Source of the DNA: Loxodes magnus
Taxonomy: Eukaryota > Ciliophora > Karyorelictea > Loxodida > Loxodidae
Reading direction: 5' to 3'
Assembly: GCA_946699065.1 (NCBI GenBank)
Contig: CAMPDV010000719.1
Span: forward strand, 1-64,000
DNA: 64,000 bases
Position numbers and translations under genes: made by a program. Under the pieces are notes generated by a model. That model had not been told where the DNA came from. It was given only the letters and a program-made list of their open reading frames with translations, and did no database searches. Every line of letters begins with the position of its first letter. The first letter of the stretch is position 1. Of this stretch, positions 38,801-51,545 are shown one piece after another.

Positions 38801-39810
38801 TATCCAACTTTTTAAGAGGTTTTTTCTTGGAAGTGAGAAAATAGAATAAAAAGAGGAAATTAGATGTAATAAGTCGTTTTATGGATTACAAATACTAAAA
38901 TTTCTTACTTGTTGATACTTTAATCTTAAAAATTTGAATTTTCTCCTGCATCTTATTTCATCCTACTTCATCTTCTAAAAAGAATTTTTATTACAAAAAA
39001 ATTTAATAAAAATATAATTAAGATACAAATAATTAAAAAATTATAGCAGACCTACTAAAATACCAAAATGGAAAATATGCATATAATTATAAAATTACTT
39101 TTTTTAAATCTTAAATTTTCTTTATTAATAAGAGGTGTCAAATGTTATTTACTATTAAATTATTTTATTATAAAATCAAAAAATCAAAAAATAGGAAATT
39201 TAATTAGAAGCAAAAATTATTAAAGTAAAAGAAGATTTAATCTAAAATATATTTAAATTTTTATTAATTTAATTAAATACCAAAAGAGTATAATGTAATG
39301 GTATTTAGTATATTATTTAAGTATTGATTATATTAAAAAAAAAAATTTAAATTCCAATTTATTATAAATTCACAATACTAAAATATACGTATATAAAAAT
39401 TTTATTAGACATAAAAATTGAATTAAAAGAAAAAATTAAAAAACAATTTTTATCTAGTATAAATCAAAATTAAATTTTATATATATTTATTTAATTAAAT
39501 TTGATAATATCTTTTAGCATACACAAAATTTGCTTATGCTCATAAATTTCTTATTTATATATTTCCATTAATTTATTATCATATACTTAAATAAGTAAAA
39601 ATTGTTTGAAAATTATTTAAATCGCTTACTATTTTAAACGATTTTTCTAATGAATTTTCTTCCAAAGCAACAATCTTGAGTTCAGTATTTTGATAATGTG
39701 TATGCTCTTGAAAATTTCAATAGATCTAGCATCACCCTATCAGAAATTTAAATCCATTTAGAAAGATTAGATCTTCCAGTTTAGATAATGCATCTTCTAG
39801 TTCTACTTTA
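35850..39810 (-). repeat. Right inverted arm, palindromic element copy 2
   Basis: Copy 2 counterpart of 8865-12842. The outer end has the same atgcatcttctag block as copy 1. A short stretch with the acgcgttt block seen in the other arms is missing near 38935. Confidence 0.9.
36768..37019 (-). CDS. Lys-rich arm reading frame, right arm copy 2
   Basis: Longest uninterrupted copy of the four: 83 codons from GTG without any TAA, TAG or TGA. It begins M-P-N-K-G-I-K-G-L-K and ends near Q-K-A-E-T-T-V-F-Q-N-G. Comparison with the 29781 copy shows TAT here where that copy has TAG, consistent with TAG being sense there. Small basic protein of unknown role. Confidence 0.4.
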   Translation of the reverse strand: MPNKGIKGLKSKREEIRRSMIELNVLKLSKKILKIKKEAIKTKTGKKRKKNLKKSKFQISKKYYVLYIFIQLQKAETTVFQNG

Positions 39811-42589
39811 TGACTTATAAATTTTTATAAATTTTCTGATTGCGATTAAAATTTAATTTTTTAAATATATTTTCAATGCTCTATTTATTATTTTAATTAA
39901 TAGATTATAAATCTAATACTCTTTATATGTTTAATTTTTATTCCTTTTGTTAACAAATTATTTAAAAAGAAATTTAGACTTTCATATTAAGAGAAAGCAA
40001 ATAAGTAATCTTAATTTTCATATTATTTTCTATTTTAATTTTAATCTCTTTTTTTGATAGATTAACTGATTTTTTTATTTTTTTATTTAAATACTAAAGT
40101 ATTAGGTAAAACTTCATAAATTTAAAATATTTTACAAATATAATTAGCATTTATTTTGGCTTTAAGTAAAAGATATAAAATTTACAGAATTAACTATTTT
40201 TTTATCTCCAAATATAATATAAATTTTAAGAATTAGAAATTAAAATTATGATATTAAAACTTCTTCTATTAAACATATAACTTCATTTATTTAAGTTTTC
40301 AAATTTCATATTGAGCTAAAGTGGGCCCTTAGAAGATCTTTATGGAAAAATTTAGAAAATAATTTTTCTGTTGTATTCGATCCAAGTTGGAGGGAGTAGT
40401 TAACTCTCAATAATGTTAAAACTTACTACCGGAAGAAGTTGGATCTCTCAGAAGATAATTTAATTAGAATATAAGAAACATTTTTAAATCTCGGATTGTA
40501 TTTGTGGATAGAAAATCACATAAAAATCCTAATAAATTGTTTTTTAAGTTGAACTTAAACTTTTTGTTGAATTTAATTTTAATTTAGTAAAGCTTAAATT
40601 CCTTAATAATTTTTAAAATATTAAGTAACCCTACAAAGATAAAAAGTAAAAATTTACAAATTTACAAATTAAAACAATTTTAAAATCAAGAAACGAAAAG
40701 AGGAATAAAATTCTCTTAATTGAATAATATTTAAAAAACGTAGAGTTAAAAGAAAAGATAAAAAAAGTTTTTTTTTTATAAAAACTTATAGAAGAATAAA
40801 TATAAAGCTATAAGAAAGAAAAACTTTGAAAATTTGAAAATTTAAAAAAGGTAAAGAAATATTATAATTGCAAGTAATTTAGTTTTAATTACAATATATT
40901 GCTGAAAAAATTGATTTCATAAGTAAATATATTCTTTTATAAAGTTGTAAAAAATATATCTCAAAGATAGAAAATCAGTCTATTATTTGATGAACATAAA
41001 AAAATCTTTCTAACTTATTATAAGATATCTTAAATAAGTTTTAAAAAAAATTTAAAATGAAAAGTATTTTAATCAAAAAAAAACAAAAAGTTTTTAAATA
41101 AAATTTCTTTAATAAAAAAATCAAATCAATTCAAAGTAAAGCACTCTAAAATAATCTAAAATTTATAATTTTAAATATCTCAAAACTAAGTGAAATATCT
41201 TTTTTCTTTCTTTTAATAATTTTTAAGATTCAAGACTAATTTCAGCTAAAAGTTTAGAAGTTTCTTAAAAAATTAAGAAAGTATTAACGATTTTATAATT
41301 ACAAATTCTTCATTTATCCTATATTTATTTTTATTAGAATATATTGTTTAAATAATTATAATTATTAATTTTTGTTATTAAAAATTAATTTTAAAAGTAT
41401 ATCAACTAATTTAAATTGTTCATTGAAATTTATTTCCTTGAAGAAAATAAAAAAATTAGCAAAAATTCAAAGACTTAAATTAATGAATCAATTCTCTAAC
41501 CTATACTATACAACAAATATTAAATGAAAATAAATAATTAAAAACTGAAATTAATACTTTGGCTTCAATATCGCGAGTTAATTAAGAACTGAAAAAAGAG
41601 CAAAAATAAGAAAAAAATAGAAAAAATTAATGAAATAAGCAACTATGTATAGCTCATTTCCCATCACTGTCCTAATAATGATTCCTTAGCAATTGAAGAA
41701 CAGAATGAAAAACTCTTTCAAAACAAATGGGGTTCTAAAACTTTGAAAACGTCAAAAAATGTCTAAAAATAGGTTGTGACTCAAAGTTTGTAGAACAATA
41801 CGTTTATACTGTTAGAAGATTGGGTATATTTTTAGAAGAAGCAATAATTAAATACCCAAAAGATATGAAATAATATAATTAAATCATATTGCTATCCAGA
41901 AAGAAAGATCTAAAAGAAAAATATATACAGTGAAGATTAATTACTATTAGATAGTAAATGCTAAAAAAAGAAGAAAAAAAATGTTTGTGCTAAAATGAGA
42001 TTGAGGCAAGATTCCTATGATAAGAATGTTAAAATTGTGCAAGTTGTTACGCAGCAGAAGAAGTGAACTCTAAAGAAAACTGCAATTATTCTATAATCGC
42101 ATAAAACAATCCTATCATCTCATAAAACAACTTGTAAACATATCAGTGTTAAACCTAATAATAGAAATATCACTTTAATTATCTTAACTAAAATTATTTT
42201 TATTCAAATTTTATTATTTTCTTTGACAATTTATAACTTTTATATTAATAGATATACACCTTAACTTAATTCATATTTAAAATTATATTAATTCGATCTA
42301 ATTATATAGAATTTCATTCTCGCTATTTTAAACTTTATTATTTTCACATGCGGATTTTAAATTTAAATAAGATATACACTTTTATTAATTTTAACTAAAA
42401 AATATTTTTTTAGTTATACATAAAATTATTATATAAGTTTTTATCAAATTGGCTATAAATTATTTATTATCTTATTTTCTTTTTGTTTTCATTAATTATT
42501 TATTCTATTAATTTGTAATTTTATATTAATATTATAAAATTTGAAACATTTTTAAGTAAAATTTTTTATTAATAAAGCAACTTTATATT

Positions 42590-43287
42590 TCTAGATAGTA
42601 ATATTTCTAGATTTTTCTAATTTTTATGCGAAATCATCTACCAATTTTAAAAGTTTCAAAATCATAAAAAATAATGAAAACGCTTGAACATTTCAAACAA
42701 TTTATAAAAATTAAATGTATTTGCATAGCTTATCTTATAACTTAAAGATTCTTAACGAACATTAAATATAAATTTTATTAGAATAAATATTTATTTTTAC
42801 TTCTTTTTGATATTTTACATTAAAAGAAGATGAAATAATTTGAGGATAACATTTATAAGTGTGATTTATCCCCAGTTCTATCAATTAATCCCTGATCCTA
42901 TTTTACAATTAGAAGGATTCTAAATTGTTAGAGTTAGTTTGGAATTTTGTGTTTTTTTAAGATTATTCATAAATATCTAAAGTATTTTATTAAATTTGTT
43001 ATTAGCATATTTGATGAGCTCAGTTTTGATAACATCTGCTTCATGCTCTTTATTATTCGCCAATTTTCTGATTATTTTTTTAGTTTCTTTTGAGTTTATA
43101 AAACTAAATTCTTACTTATAAGTAGTTTTATATTTTTCTAAAAAATCAAAATTTTTTAAAATATTTTCAATTTTGTAGTTACATTCTTCGACTCTTCTTC
43201 ATCAATTTTATTATTTTTAATAAAAACATTGTCTTCTCAGTTGTTTATAAATAAAGAAAATTCAGAATCCAAATACATTTTGCATTT
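42590..43287 (-). pseudogene. LINE-like reverse transcriptase fragment, copy 2
   Basis: Copy 2 of the RT fragment. The N-W-G-Q-I-T-L motif is present with TGG (42872-42874) where copy 1 has TGA. Small deletions near motif A shift the frame, so this copy is at least as decayed as copy 1. Confidence 0.5.
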
Positions 43288-43306
43288 TCATGGATTTAGG
43301 AATTTT

Positions 43307-43614
43307 AATTAATTTCAACTTAAAGAGTTTTGGACTGCAACTTCTTGCAGTTTAACGACCCCAACACTCCCTTCATGGGATAATAGGGATATCCTGTTGC
43401 TTTCGAAAAGCAGCTGCCAGGGAGCTCCATCGCTATGGGCAGCCAGACTTCAAGCCCCTACCAGGAGTGGATAATCAAAAGGAAGGCGTTCCCTTGCAAA
43501 GGTTGACTTTGACCAGGGACTTTCTCAGCGACAGGAAAGGAACTTGTTCCTAGCCATAAAACCAGAAAGTATGATTCAGAAGGTCAATCTCAGCTCCCAC
43601 CATCTTTTTAATTA
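43307..43614 (+). mobile_element. SINE-like GC-rich insert, copy 2
   Basis: Same insertion as 16329-16636. Here the flanking 19-bp direct repeats (43288-43306 and 43615-43633) are identical, tcatggatttaggaatttt. This gives a clear target-site duplication. The body differs from copy 1 by a few substitutions. Confidence 0.7.
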
Positions 43615-43879
43615 TCATGGATTTAGGAATTTTCTTGTCTATAAAAACATTTAGAAATGATTAGTTCATTTTTTCTATATCTTTTTTGATTTGTCTTATC
43701 TTGTATTTTCAATAATTATATTTATATTTATATTTATTAAATTTTCTAGTTTTTCTAATGCTAATTAGATAACTTTCAAGCTAACTTTTTCCAATCTAAA
43801 CTAGTGTTTTAATATAAACTATTTGTTCTTATTTGGAAGCATAAAAATTATATAAGATAAGTCAATTAACGTGATAACT

Positions 43880-44482
43880 GCCTTCAATAAAATAATCACG
43901 GTTGATTAAAAAATTATTGGTAGTTATCTCCATATTCTTGAATTTCTTTGTCAGGATCAATTTCTTCTATTACATATCTTCTGGTGCGATTTAGCCCTTC
44001 TTTAAGATTGGAATCTTATTAAAATCTCAGTCTTTGCTAAATATTAGTCTGGTTCTTCTCTCCTATGCCTTAGCAATGTCTTCCAGAAGCTGGTCTCCAT
44101 TGTACAATTTTCTTCTAAATATTTTTCCATTTGTAGTGGAGTAAATTTTATTCAATTTTTTCCAAATTTTCCAATTTTTATTTAAATTGGAATTGTCTGC
44201 ACTTTTTATATAAATGTTATATTTTAAAGCAGTAGAAACATCTTGAATTGCAGTTTTTTATATCATGTCCTGATTTTTTAAATTTTTTCGCATTTAAATT
44301 TTTTTTTCCGATTAGAAAAAAATTTACAATTTTTTATTCCACAATCATAGGATTATTATGAAGGAAAAGAAGTTATTAATAATTATTTTGCCTATTATTT
44401 TATTTTATTTTAAACTCCGTTTTTCCAGTTCTTCGTTGAGTTGAAAGATTGAGGCTTTGTTTCTTATTTCTGTTTTAGTCAT
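43880..44482 (-). pseudogene. Uncharacterised ORF upstream of RT, copy 2
   Basis: Copy 2 of the frame starting at 17503, with ATG at 44482. A T-run of five instead of six (in the ccgttttt block near 44420) shifts the frame about 20 codons after the start, and the M-I-Q-K-T segment is altered. It is therefore more degraded than copy 1. Confidence 0.4.
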
Positions 44483-44489
44483 TGATTTT

Positions 44490-45640
44490 CACTTTATAAT
44501 TATTGCACAATAAAAATCAAAGATTCAATCCGTTAATTCAGGTCAAGTAATGACTATTACATCTTTTTACTTTCCGTTTCTAGGGAGTATATTTCAATGA
44601 GAGAATTTTATTAGTCTATGTTCTGCTAATTATAATATCCTTCAAGGTAGTCAGTTTTGTTTAGATTTTTAGAGAATTTTACCTACTATTTAATGAGCAT
44701 TTTGATTTAAAATTAGAAGAATATAATCATAAAAAAAGAACTTGGATTATAGAGTGCGTAGAACCTCAATGGTGCGCAGCTCTTTATATTAAACTTCCAA
44801 AATTTCTTCTTTATTAATTCAAAATTATTTAAGAATCCTTCAAATTTAGTTTTATTTACTTTTAGTATAGCTAAATTGCAAACCTAATAAATCTTTAAAT
44901 TTGCATCTAAATTATTAAAGCTTTAATCATTTATTATTTGAAAATTATATACTTCAATGAAAATTAATAATTAAAAGCATTATCTTATAATTTATATCTA
45001 TTATTACTTCCATAACCTTATAAAAGAGCATTGGAGACTCCCATTAATATAACAGGATAGTTTCCTACTACATTAAGAAAAAGATCTAAGTTTAATATGA
45101 TTATTCTTAACTATTATAGGTTTTTCGTCATTTGGAATATAGCATGTTATGAAATGAAAATTGCCTATTTTTACTAGTAGAAATTAATCATTTTATTCTT
45201 TGAAATATATCTTTGTTTACATCGAATCTATATTTTTTTAAATAAGCAAGCAGATTCCATTAGCTCTTTGAGTTTCATCACAATTTTTATAATAAGTTCT
45301 ATATTTTTAATTATATAAGAAAAAGACTTGATGCTGTTAAATCTTATTGATTTAAAAAGACAAGTATTATAACATAATATAGCATAACATTTTAGATTAA
45401 TGTGGCGTAACCATTATTATGCTTTTCACGAATAAAAAATTTTAATGATAATTAAAAGCGTTTATCGCATACTTACTTGCTCTTCCTTGTCATGAGTCTT
45501 GATGATTTAAGATTTTTTTTCGATAGGTAAAATCTCTATCATTTTCTATTGACTTCATTAACTGCTTATTAGTCATAGGAAGCTTCCTTGCTTAGTTTGA
45601 GTTTTTTCTATAAAGTAAAGCTTCTTTTGCGCAGTACATT
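44490..45640 (-). pseudogene. A-H-H-W-G motif protein, copy 2
   Basis: Copy 2 of the frame at 17510-18659. One extra A in the run near 45430-45440 puts the N-terminal part and the A-H-H-W-G part (TGA at 44766-44768) in different frames. Copy 1 is intact across this point. Likely a pseudogene. Confidence 0.4.
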
Positions 45641-47700
45641 TTAAAAAGACCTTAGCATAGTATTCTTATTATTCTCTTTTATTTTTATTAAAATTTATAA
45701 TGATTTTTTATAAAATTATCAATTTTTAATTTCTGTTTATAAATTTTAAATCAAACAAACTTTAAAATGTTCTCGTTTTAAGCTTTAAAATTAAAAAGTA
45801 AAATCAAATGATACAATCTAATATTGGAATTTTTAATTATAATTAAAAAGAATATATAAATTTAAATATGTTAGAAATAGAAAAATAGGTAATTATTCTT
45901 AGTATTTAATCTATGAGAATAAAAAAATATGTATTTATATTTGATATTTGAAAATCAAAAAATTCCTTTCTGATTGTAAGATTTAAGTAATCTTAAGGTT
46001 ATTAATAAGTTGATAAGATACTTAAAATCAAATAATGCTTGAAAGCTCTCTACCTCTCCCGTTTTTTTATCGAAGCTAATCTTTGGAAGGTATTTACTGG
46101 TTTTCCATCCAGCATTCATTAGGGCGCATAATTAGATACAAACTTCTTCTATATCAATTGAGGTATTGTAATATAATCTTGATATAGTTCTTCATAAGTC
46201 TTAATCTTTTTGCTTCTTCCAACTCAGAAACATCGTATAATTAAATGAGTAATAATTTGTTTTAAATATTTTTTTAGTATTTAGATATAAATTTATTTTT
46301 ATCTTTGATTCTTTAATTAAACGGATCCCTTTTGTTGTTTTATTTGATATTTTGATTAATATTTTAAATAAAATTAGTTATGTTATTACTATACTAGAAA
46401 TTATAATTTGTTAGGATTCTTTTGTTGTAATTATTTGATAAATGTTTAATAATTAATATTTTCTTTTATGTAAAGTATAAAAATAGTTAAAATATGTATA
46501 TTTATTTTACTATTTTTAATCATTTAAAAAATGTATATTTTTAAGTTTAGAATTAATTAGATTCATAAACTTTAAATTTAGTTTTAATATAATTTTCTAT
46601 ATTTCCTTAATTAAGAAGATTAACTCCAATATTTAGTAGCAAATTCAATAATAATAACTTTTAAATATTTTTACATATTATTAAAAGTTGCTATTTATTG
46701 GAAAACTATAGCTTATTAAAGCATTAAATTAATAATTACAAAGGTTAAGCTTTATAATTAAGATACTTAATCTCTATATTTATAAAATAACTTAATGCAA
46801 ATTATAATGTTCTTCAATTTTCTAAATTATATAGAATAACTAAACTTATAAACTTATTTTACTATCAGTAATTAATCTATTACTACTATAGCCTTTTTAA
46901 AATCTCTTTTTACACTAATAAAAATTAAACTTTTAAAATACAAAGAAACTATAAAATGTAATATATTATAGAATATCATTAATATAAATAACAATTTTTA
47001 ATCAAATAACATATCTAACATATCATAACTTATTAATGTGGTGTCACCTTTATTTGATTTGCCACAAATCAGAAAAATTTTGATATTTCATACGAAATCT
47101 TGGAGAGATATCATTCTTATTACATTTTCTTTCGACTTCTTTGCTGTATTGATTATTCTTTCATCAATTCCATTCACTCTTCACTTGAGATATGTGAGTC
47201 TAATTATTTTATTACATTTTTTTATATCAGAAACAATCTACTTTCAATTAGTGTCTTTATTTGCTTTTATATTTTTCTTTATTAAGCTGATGAGTCTGTT
47301 AATCTTCTTTGGGGATGTCTCAATTTATGCTCAATATTATTTTAAAATTAATCCAACATTGTCTAGTCTAATATTTCAAGTCTTGTTAATTAAATATAGA
47401 TCTATGTGTGTTATTTTGATTCTGGCTTTTTAATCTTTTCCAATTGACTTTAGTATGGAAGTATCTTTTATATATCCATGCTTCTTTTTTGACAATATAC
47501 CTTTTATAAAATCTTAACGCCCTTATCAATTTCTTCTCTTATCCTTCCTTGTAAAGACCACACTAAGTTTTCAAATATGTAGCTACCTCAGACTATTTCT
47601 ACCAAACCAAGATTTAGGAATGTGATTTTATCTTTTATATTGCTGAGGTTAAGATTATCTAAATTCTGTGTAATTTGTTATTTTTTAATAAAATTAAAAA

Positions 47701-47952
47701 ATGGAAGCCTTCAAAAAAGGTTTCTACACACCTCCAAGAAGGAGAGAAAACCAGAAGCCACTCTCAGCCAGTCTTCTTTTACTTAACCCTAACCTTTTTC
47801 TTAATAATCCGGAACATAGGTTCAAGAAGAACAGAAGTAATCTAAGAAAATTACCCATGCAATCACCCCAACATCTCAGGAGAAACCCAGAAAGCAGACG
47901 AAGTCTGTTTTGCACCAAAAGGTATGAGAACTTAATCCTTCTGGCCGGATGA
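47701..47952 (+). CDS. Gag-like upstream ORF, copy 2
   Basis: Copy 2 of 20720-20971, same length, beginning M-E-A-F-K-K-G-F-Y-T-P-P. It keeps the ATGA overlap with the following frame (47949-47952). Several of the differences from copy 1 are silent in this frame (for example acg/aca, ccg/cca, caa/cag). Confidence 0.5.
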   Translation: MEAFKKGFYTPPRRRENQKPLSASLLLLNPNLFLNNPEHRFKKNRSNLRKLPMQSPQHLRRNPESRRSLFCTKRYENLILLAG

Positions 47953-48755
47953 GCATGGAATAGCTCATCAAAGTAGTACTAAATCTCCAGGAAGAGATCA
48001 AGAAGCTAAAGAAGGACAATGAGAAGCTAATGCAACAGTTTAACCTAGCAGAAGGAATAGAATCAAGACTCATGTCCTAAGAAAGAGAATTAAGCGCTTT
48101 TTGGAATATATCACAAGATCAGAGTAGCTAATCTCAAAATTAGCTTCAGAATCAGACAGAACTGAACAATAGACTTGAAAAAATAGAAGAGCAACTGCAA
48201 CGAAAAATAGAGTAAAATGAGCGAAGAAGTGATCCAATGGTGATTGAGAAGGAAGAAACAAGAAAACCTAAAAGAATTCAGAAAAGATGTTATTATTGTA
48301 ATTCGGGAGAACATTTATGAAGAAGATGCAAGAAATTCCTAAGTTTCAAGAATTAATACTGAACAAAGCAAAGAAAACTACAAGCACAATAAAGGAAAAA
48401 ACATCAACTACAATAGAGAAGAGATAGAGAAAGACTTTATATGAATGAGCTTGGCAAGATCTACAGAAAGAAATCAGAACAGAATGAAAGATGAAACTGA
48501 AGACAATTTGACCAAGTGAGAGAGAGGATATCAAATTTTTAAACATTTTTATATAATCCCGGAGCAATCCGGCAATCGGCAGGAAGAGGTGAAATTCCAC
48601 CAAGATTGTCAAACTTAATTTTATTATTATTATTTGTTATTTTCTTCGTCATATTCTTAACATATATTTATGATGTAATTAACATCTTTTCTTTCCCTAT
48701 TGCAAAAATTGCAGATTTCGTTATTTAATAGATGTCTTTCATATTAAGTTAATGA
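47949..48755 (+). CDS. Gag-like protein with coiled coil and CCHC zinc knuckle, copy 2
   Basis: Copy 2 of 20968-21774: same length, no indels, few substitutions. Internal TGA codons are kept, including the one in the zinc knuckle. Near the C-terminus it reads G-R-G-E-I-P-P-R-L-S-N, closer than copy 1 (G-R-V-E-I-P-I-R-L-S-N) to the third locus (E-V-E-I-P-P-R-K-S-S). Copy 2 may therefore keep the ancestral form. Candidate stop TGA at 48753-48755. Confidence 0.6.
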
Positions 48756-51545
48756 TGCTCCACTGCAGCTCGATAATTGAATAAATTTTCAGGAATTAAT
48801 TAGTTAGTAGAAATATACTTACTAAATCAATAACTTCTATTTGCTTCCTAAAATTAAATATCTTCTAAAATGTGTAAATATTTAACTTTTAAATAGAATT
48901 AGATATTATAAGATTACAAAAGTTATTTGACGAAGCAATTTAGTTTCAGAAAAAAATGCAAACAAGTTAAAAATTAAAAAAAGTTAACTTAAAGAGAATC
49001 ATTACTTATACCAATCTTATAAAGATGATATTATTTAAGAAAATTTGAAATATAATTGGTGTTAAATATTTTTATTGTAATGGATTAAAAATCTAAGAAT
49101 TGAATAAGCTTAAAATTTATTTAAATTGATATAAAATATTAATATTATTTAATATTCTTTGAAACATTTCATATAGGTAATAATAAGTTTAGAAACTATA
49201 AACTCAATAATAATATTTCATTAACTTTCGCTGCTTTTTCTTCTCTTATATTCCTATTTGAATGTTTCAATTAGTGATACAATTCTTCTATTCCTTATTA
49301 ATATAGAATATGATTCCTAAAAATATTTGATGAAGAGGATAGAAAAACAAGCAAAAATAATAAATAATTTCTATTTTGATATTATACTATAATATATTTT
49401 AAATCTAATTTTTGTAATATTCGAATTATTTAATACTTTAAACTCAGAAATTATTTTTAATATATATAGGATAAATGAAGCTTTTACAATCGTTTATACT
49501 TATATATACTTCAGTTCACTCTAATACTTTTCATCATATTATTATAGTTCAAATTAAAAATAGAATTAATGTATTAAGAAGTTTCCGTAATTTTAAATAT
49601 GATGATAAAATTATTTTCTAATTAAATAAAAAAGGATTATAGGATTTTAATGCTTAATATTCTTACAAAACATTCAAATATTATCTCATTATAGCCTAAA
49701 TAAATTGTAAATTCGTTAATTTCTATAAAATATAATATTTTCTTATTTACTAATATTAATAAAATTATTAAACTCATTTCTTTAGAAAAATAAGGCATAA
49801 TTTATAGCTTTTTATACAAAAACTTTACAAAATATTATAAAATTTTAAAATTTACGTCTTTCTTAGTTAGATTTTCCTACCATTTAGAGATTTTATTAAA
49901 TAAAGAATTTTAGCCTTAAGATTGTTCGATATAGCAATAAATTTAGACTTAGAATTTTTAAGATATTGATTATTAGTAATTTTCATAGTCATATAGATTT
50001 ATTTTATCGTTTATTTTTCCCAACTATTTTATTAAAGAAGAATAATTTATTTTTTCAATTTAGGACTTTTCTAATAGTTAACAACGATTATTTAATCATT
50101 AATTCGATTTCTTTATAAAGTTTATATTTTTTCATCGCTTATAAATCAAGAAGATTATATATTTATTCAAAAGTATAAATTCATTTAGGTATTAATTAGA
50201 TGCATTTTATGTGCTTTTTAAATATAAATGTTTACATATTATTTTTATGCTTATTGAGATATTAAATTTTAAATTACATTGACTTTTTCTTTTAAATCAT
50301 TTTATAATAGTCAGCTTTTAATTTTAAAATTCCATAAAATATATTATTTCTTATGCATTTATATTATCCTATCTGTAAAATTTTAGTTATATTATGTATT
50401 AAGGAATTTATAAATATATTACTTTTATAATTTATTTATTTTAACTTTAAGAGTATATGAACATCTTTAATCGTAAGAATTGCTTCTTTCAATCAATTAC
50501 ATTTTAAAGTCTTTGAAAAACACAACTCAGCAATCTCTCTTCTTCAGTTCATTTTACTTGATTTTAGATCTTCCAACCACATTTAATACATCCAAGAATT
50601 AAAATCTTAAAGATAGAAGCTTTCTATGAAAAAATTTTGACTAAAGATCTAAATATCCTTATTATTTTCTAGGGAATTAATTGATATCTATCTATCATAA
50701 AATATTAGTCTTCTAATATAATAATTCCCAACCTTTTATTAAAATCGGTCTCTTAAGTGTAAAAATGAATGCATATCATAATAAATTCAAATACTTTATA
50801 TTCTCCGCATTTACTTTTGGATTGTCGATAGGGAAATGGCTTTCTTTTAATTCCTTAGAATATTGCAAGATTAGATTCTATTTTATATATGCTATTATAT
50901 TCACTTGTGTAATTTTTATTAAATTTTGAATAAATTATTACTGGAAAATAAGACAAATTTTTAATTCAATAGATATTAATCAACATACAATTTTTAAGAA
51001 GGTCTGTTAGAAGAAATTGATCCGAGAATTTCAAATTATTAGGTATTAGATATACTAGAAGAGGAACTGGAAGTAGCACGAGAAAATAGAAGAAACCAGA
51101 TGAAGCTAGAAACATTTCTATCCTATTATTAACAATTAAATTCGGTTTCTTTATTTTTTAGTAGTGAATCAACAATGGTGGTACCACGCTAATTTAATTA
51201 ATTAATTAAATTATTTATATTACTTTTCTTTTTATTAGCATATAAAAATTATTTAAAGAATTTAGTATTTAATTAACAAATTAGAGTATTTATGATGTAA
51301 TCTATATTTTTACAAAATGTATATTTTATTTAGTTTTATTTTAACTTTTTTCGCTTAAATTTTTTTAATTTTAATCATTTATTAAATACAAATATTAATA
51401 AAAATTTTAAAAAGTATGTCATTCCTCTGATGTTTATATCAGGCTTACTGTATCATTGAATTTTCTCATTAATTAATAAATATTTTTTTAGTTATAAATT
51501 GAAATTTATTTTATTTTTTATTTAGGATTCAGTAATTTCTTAGCT

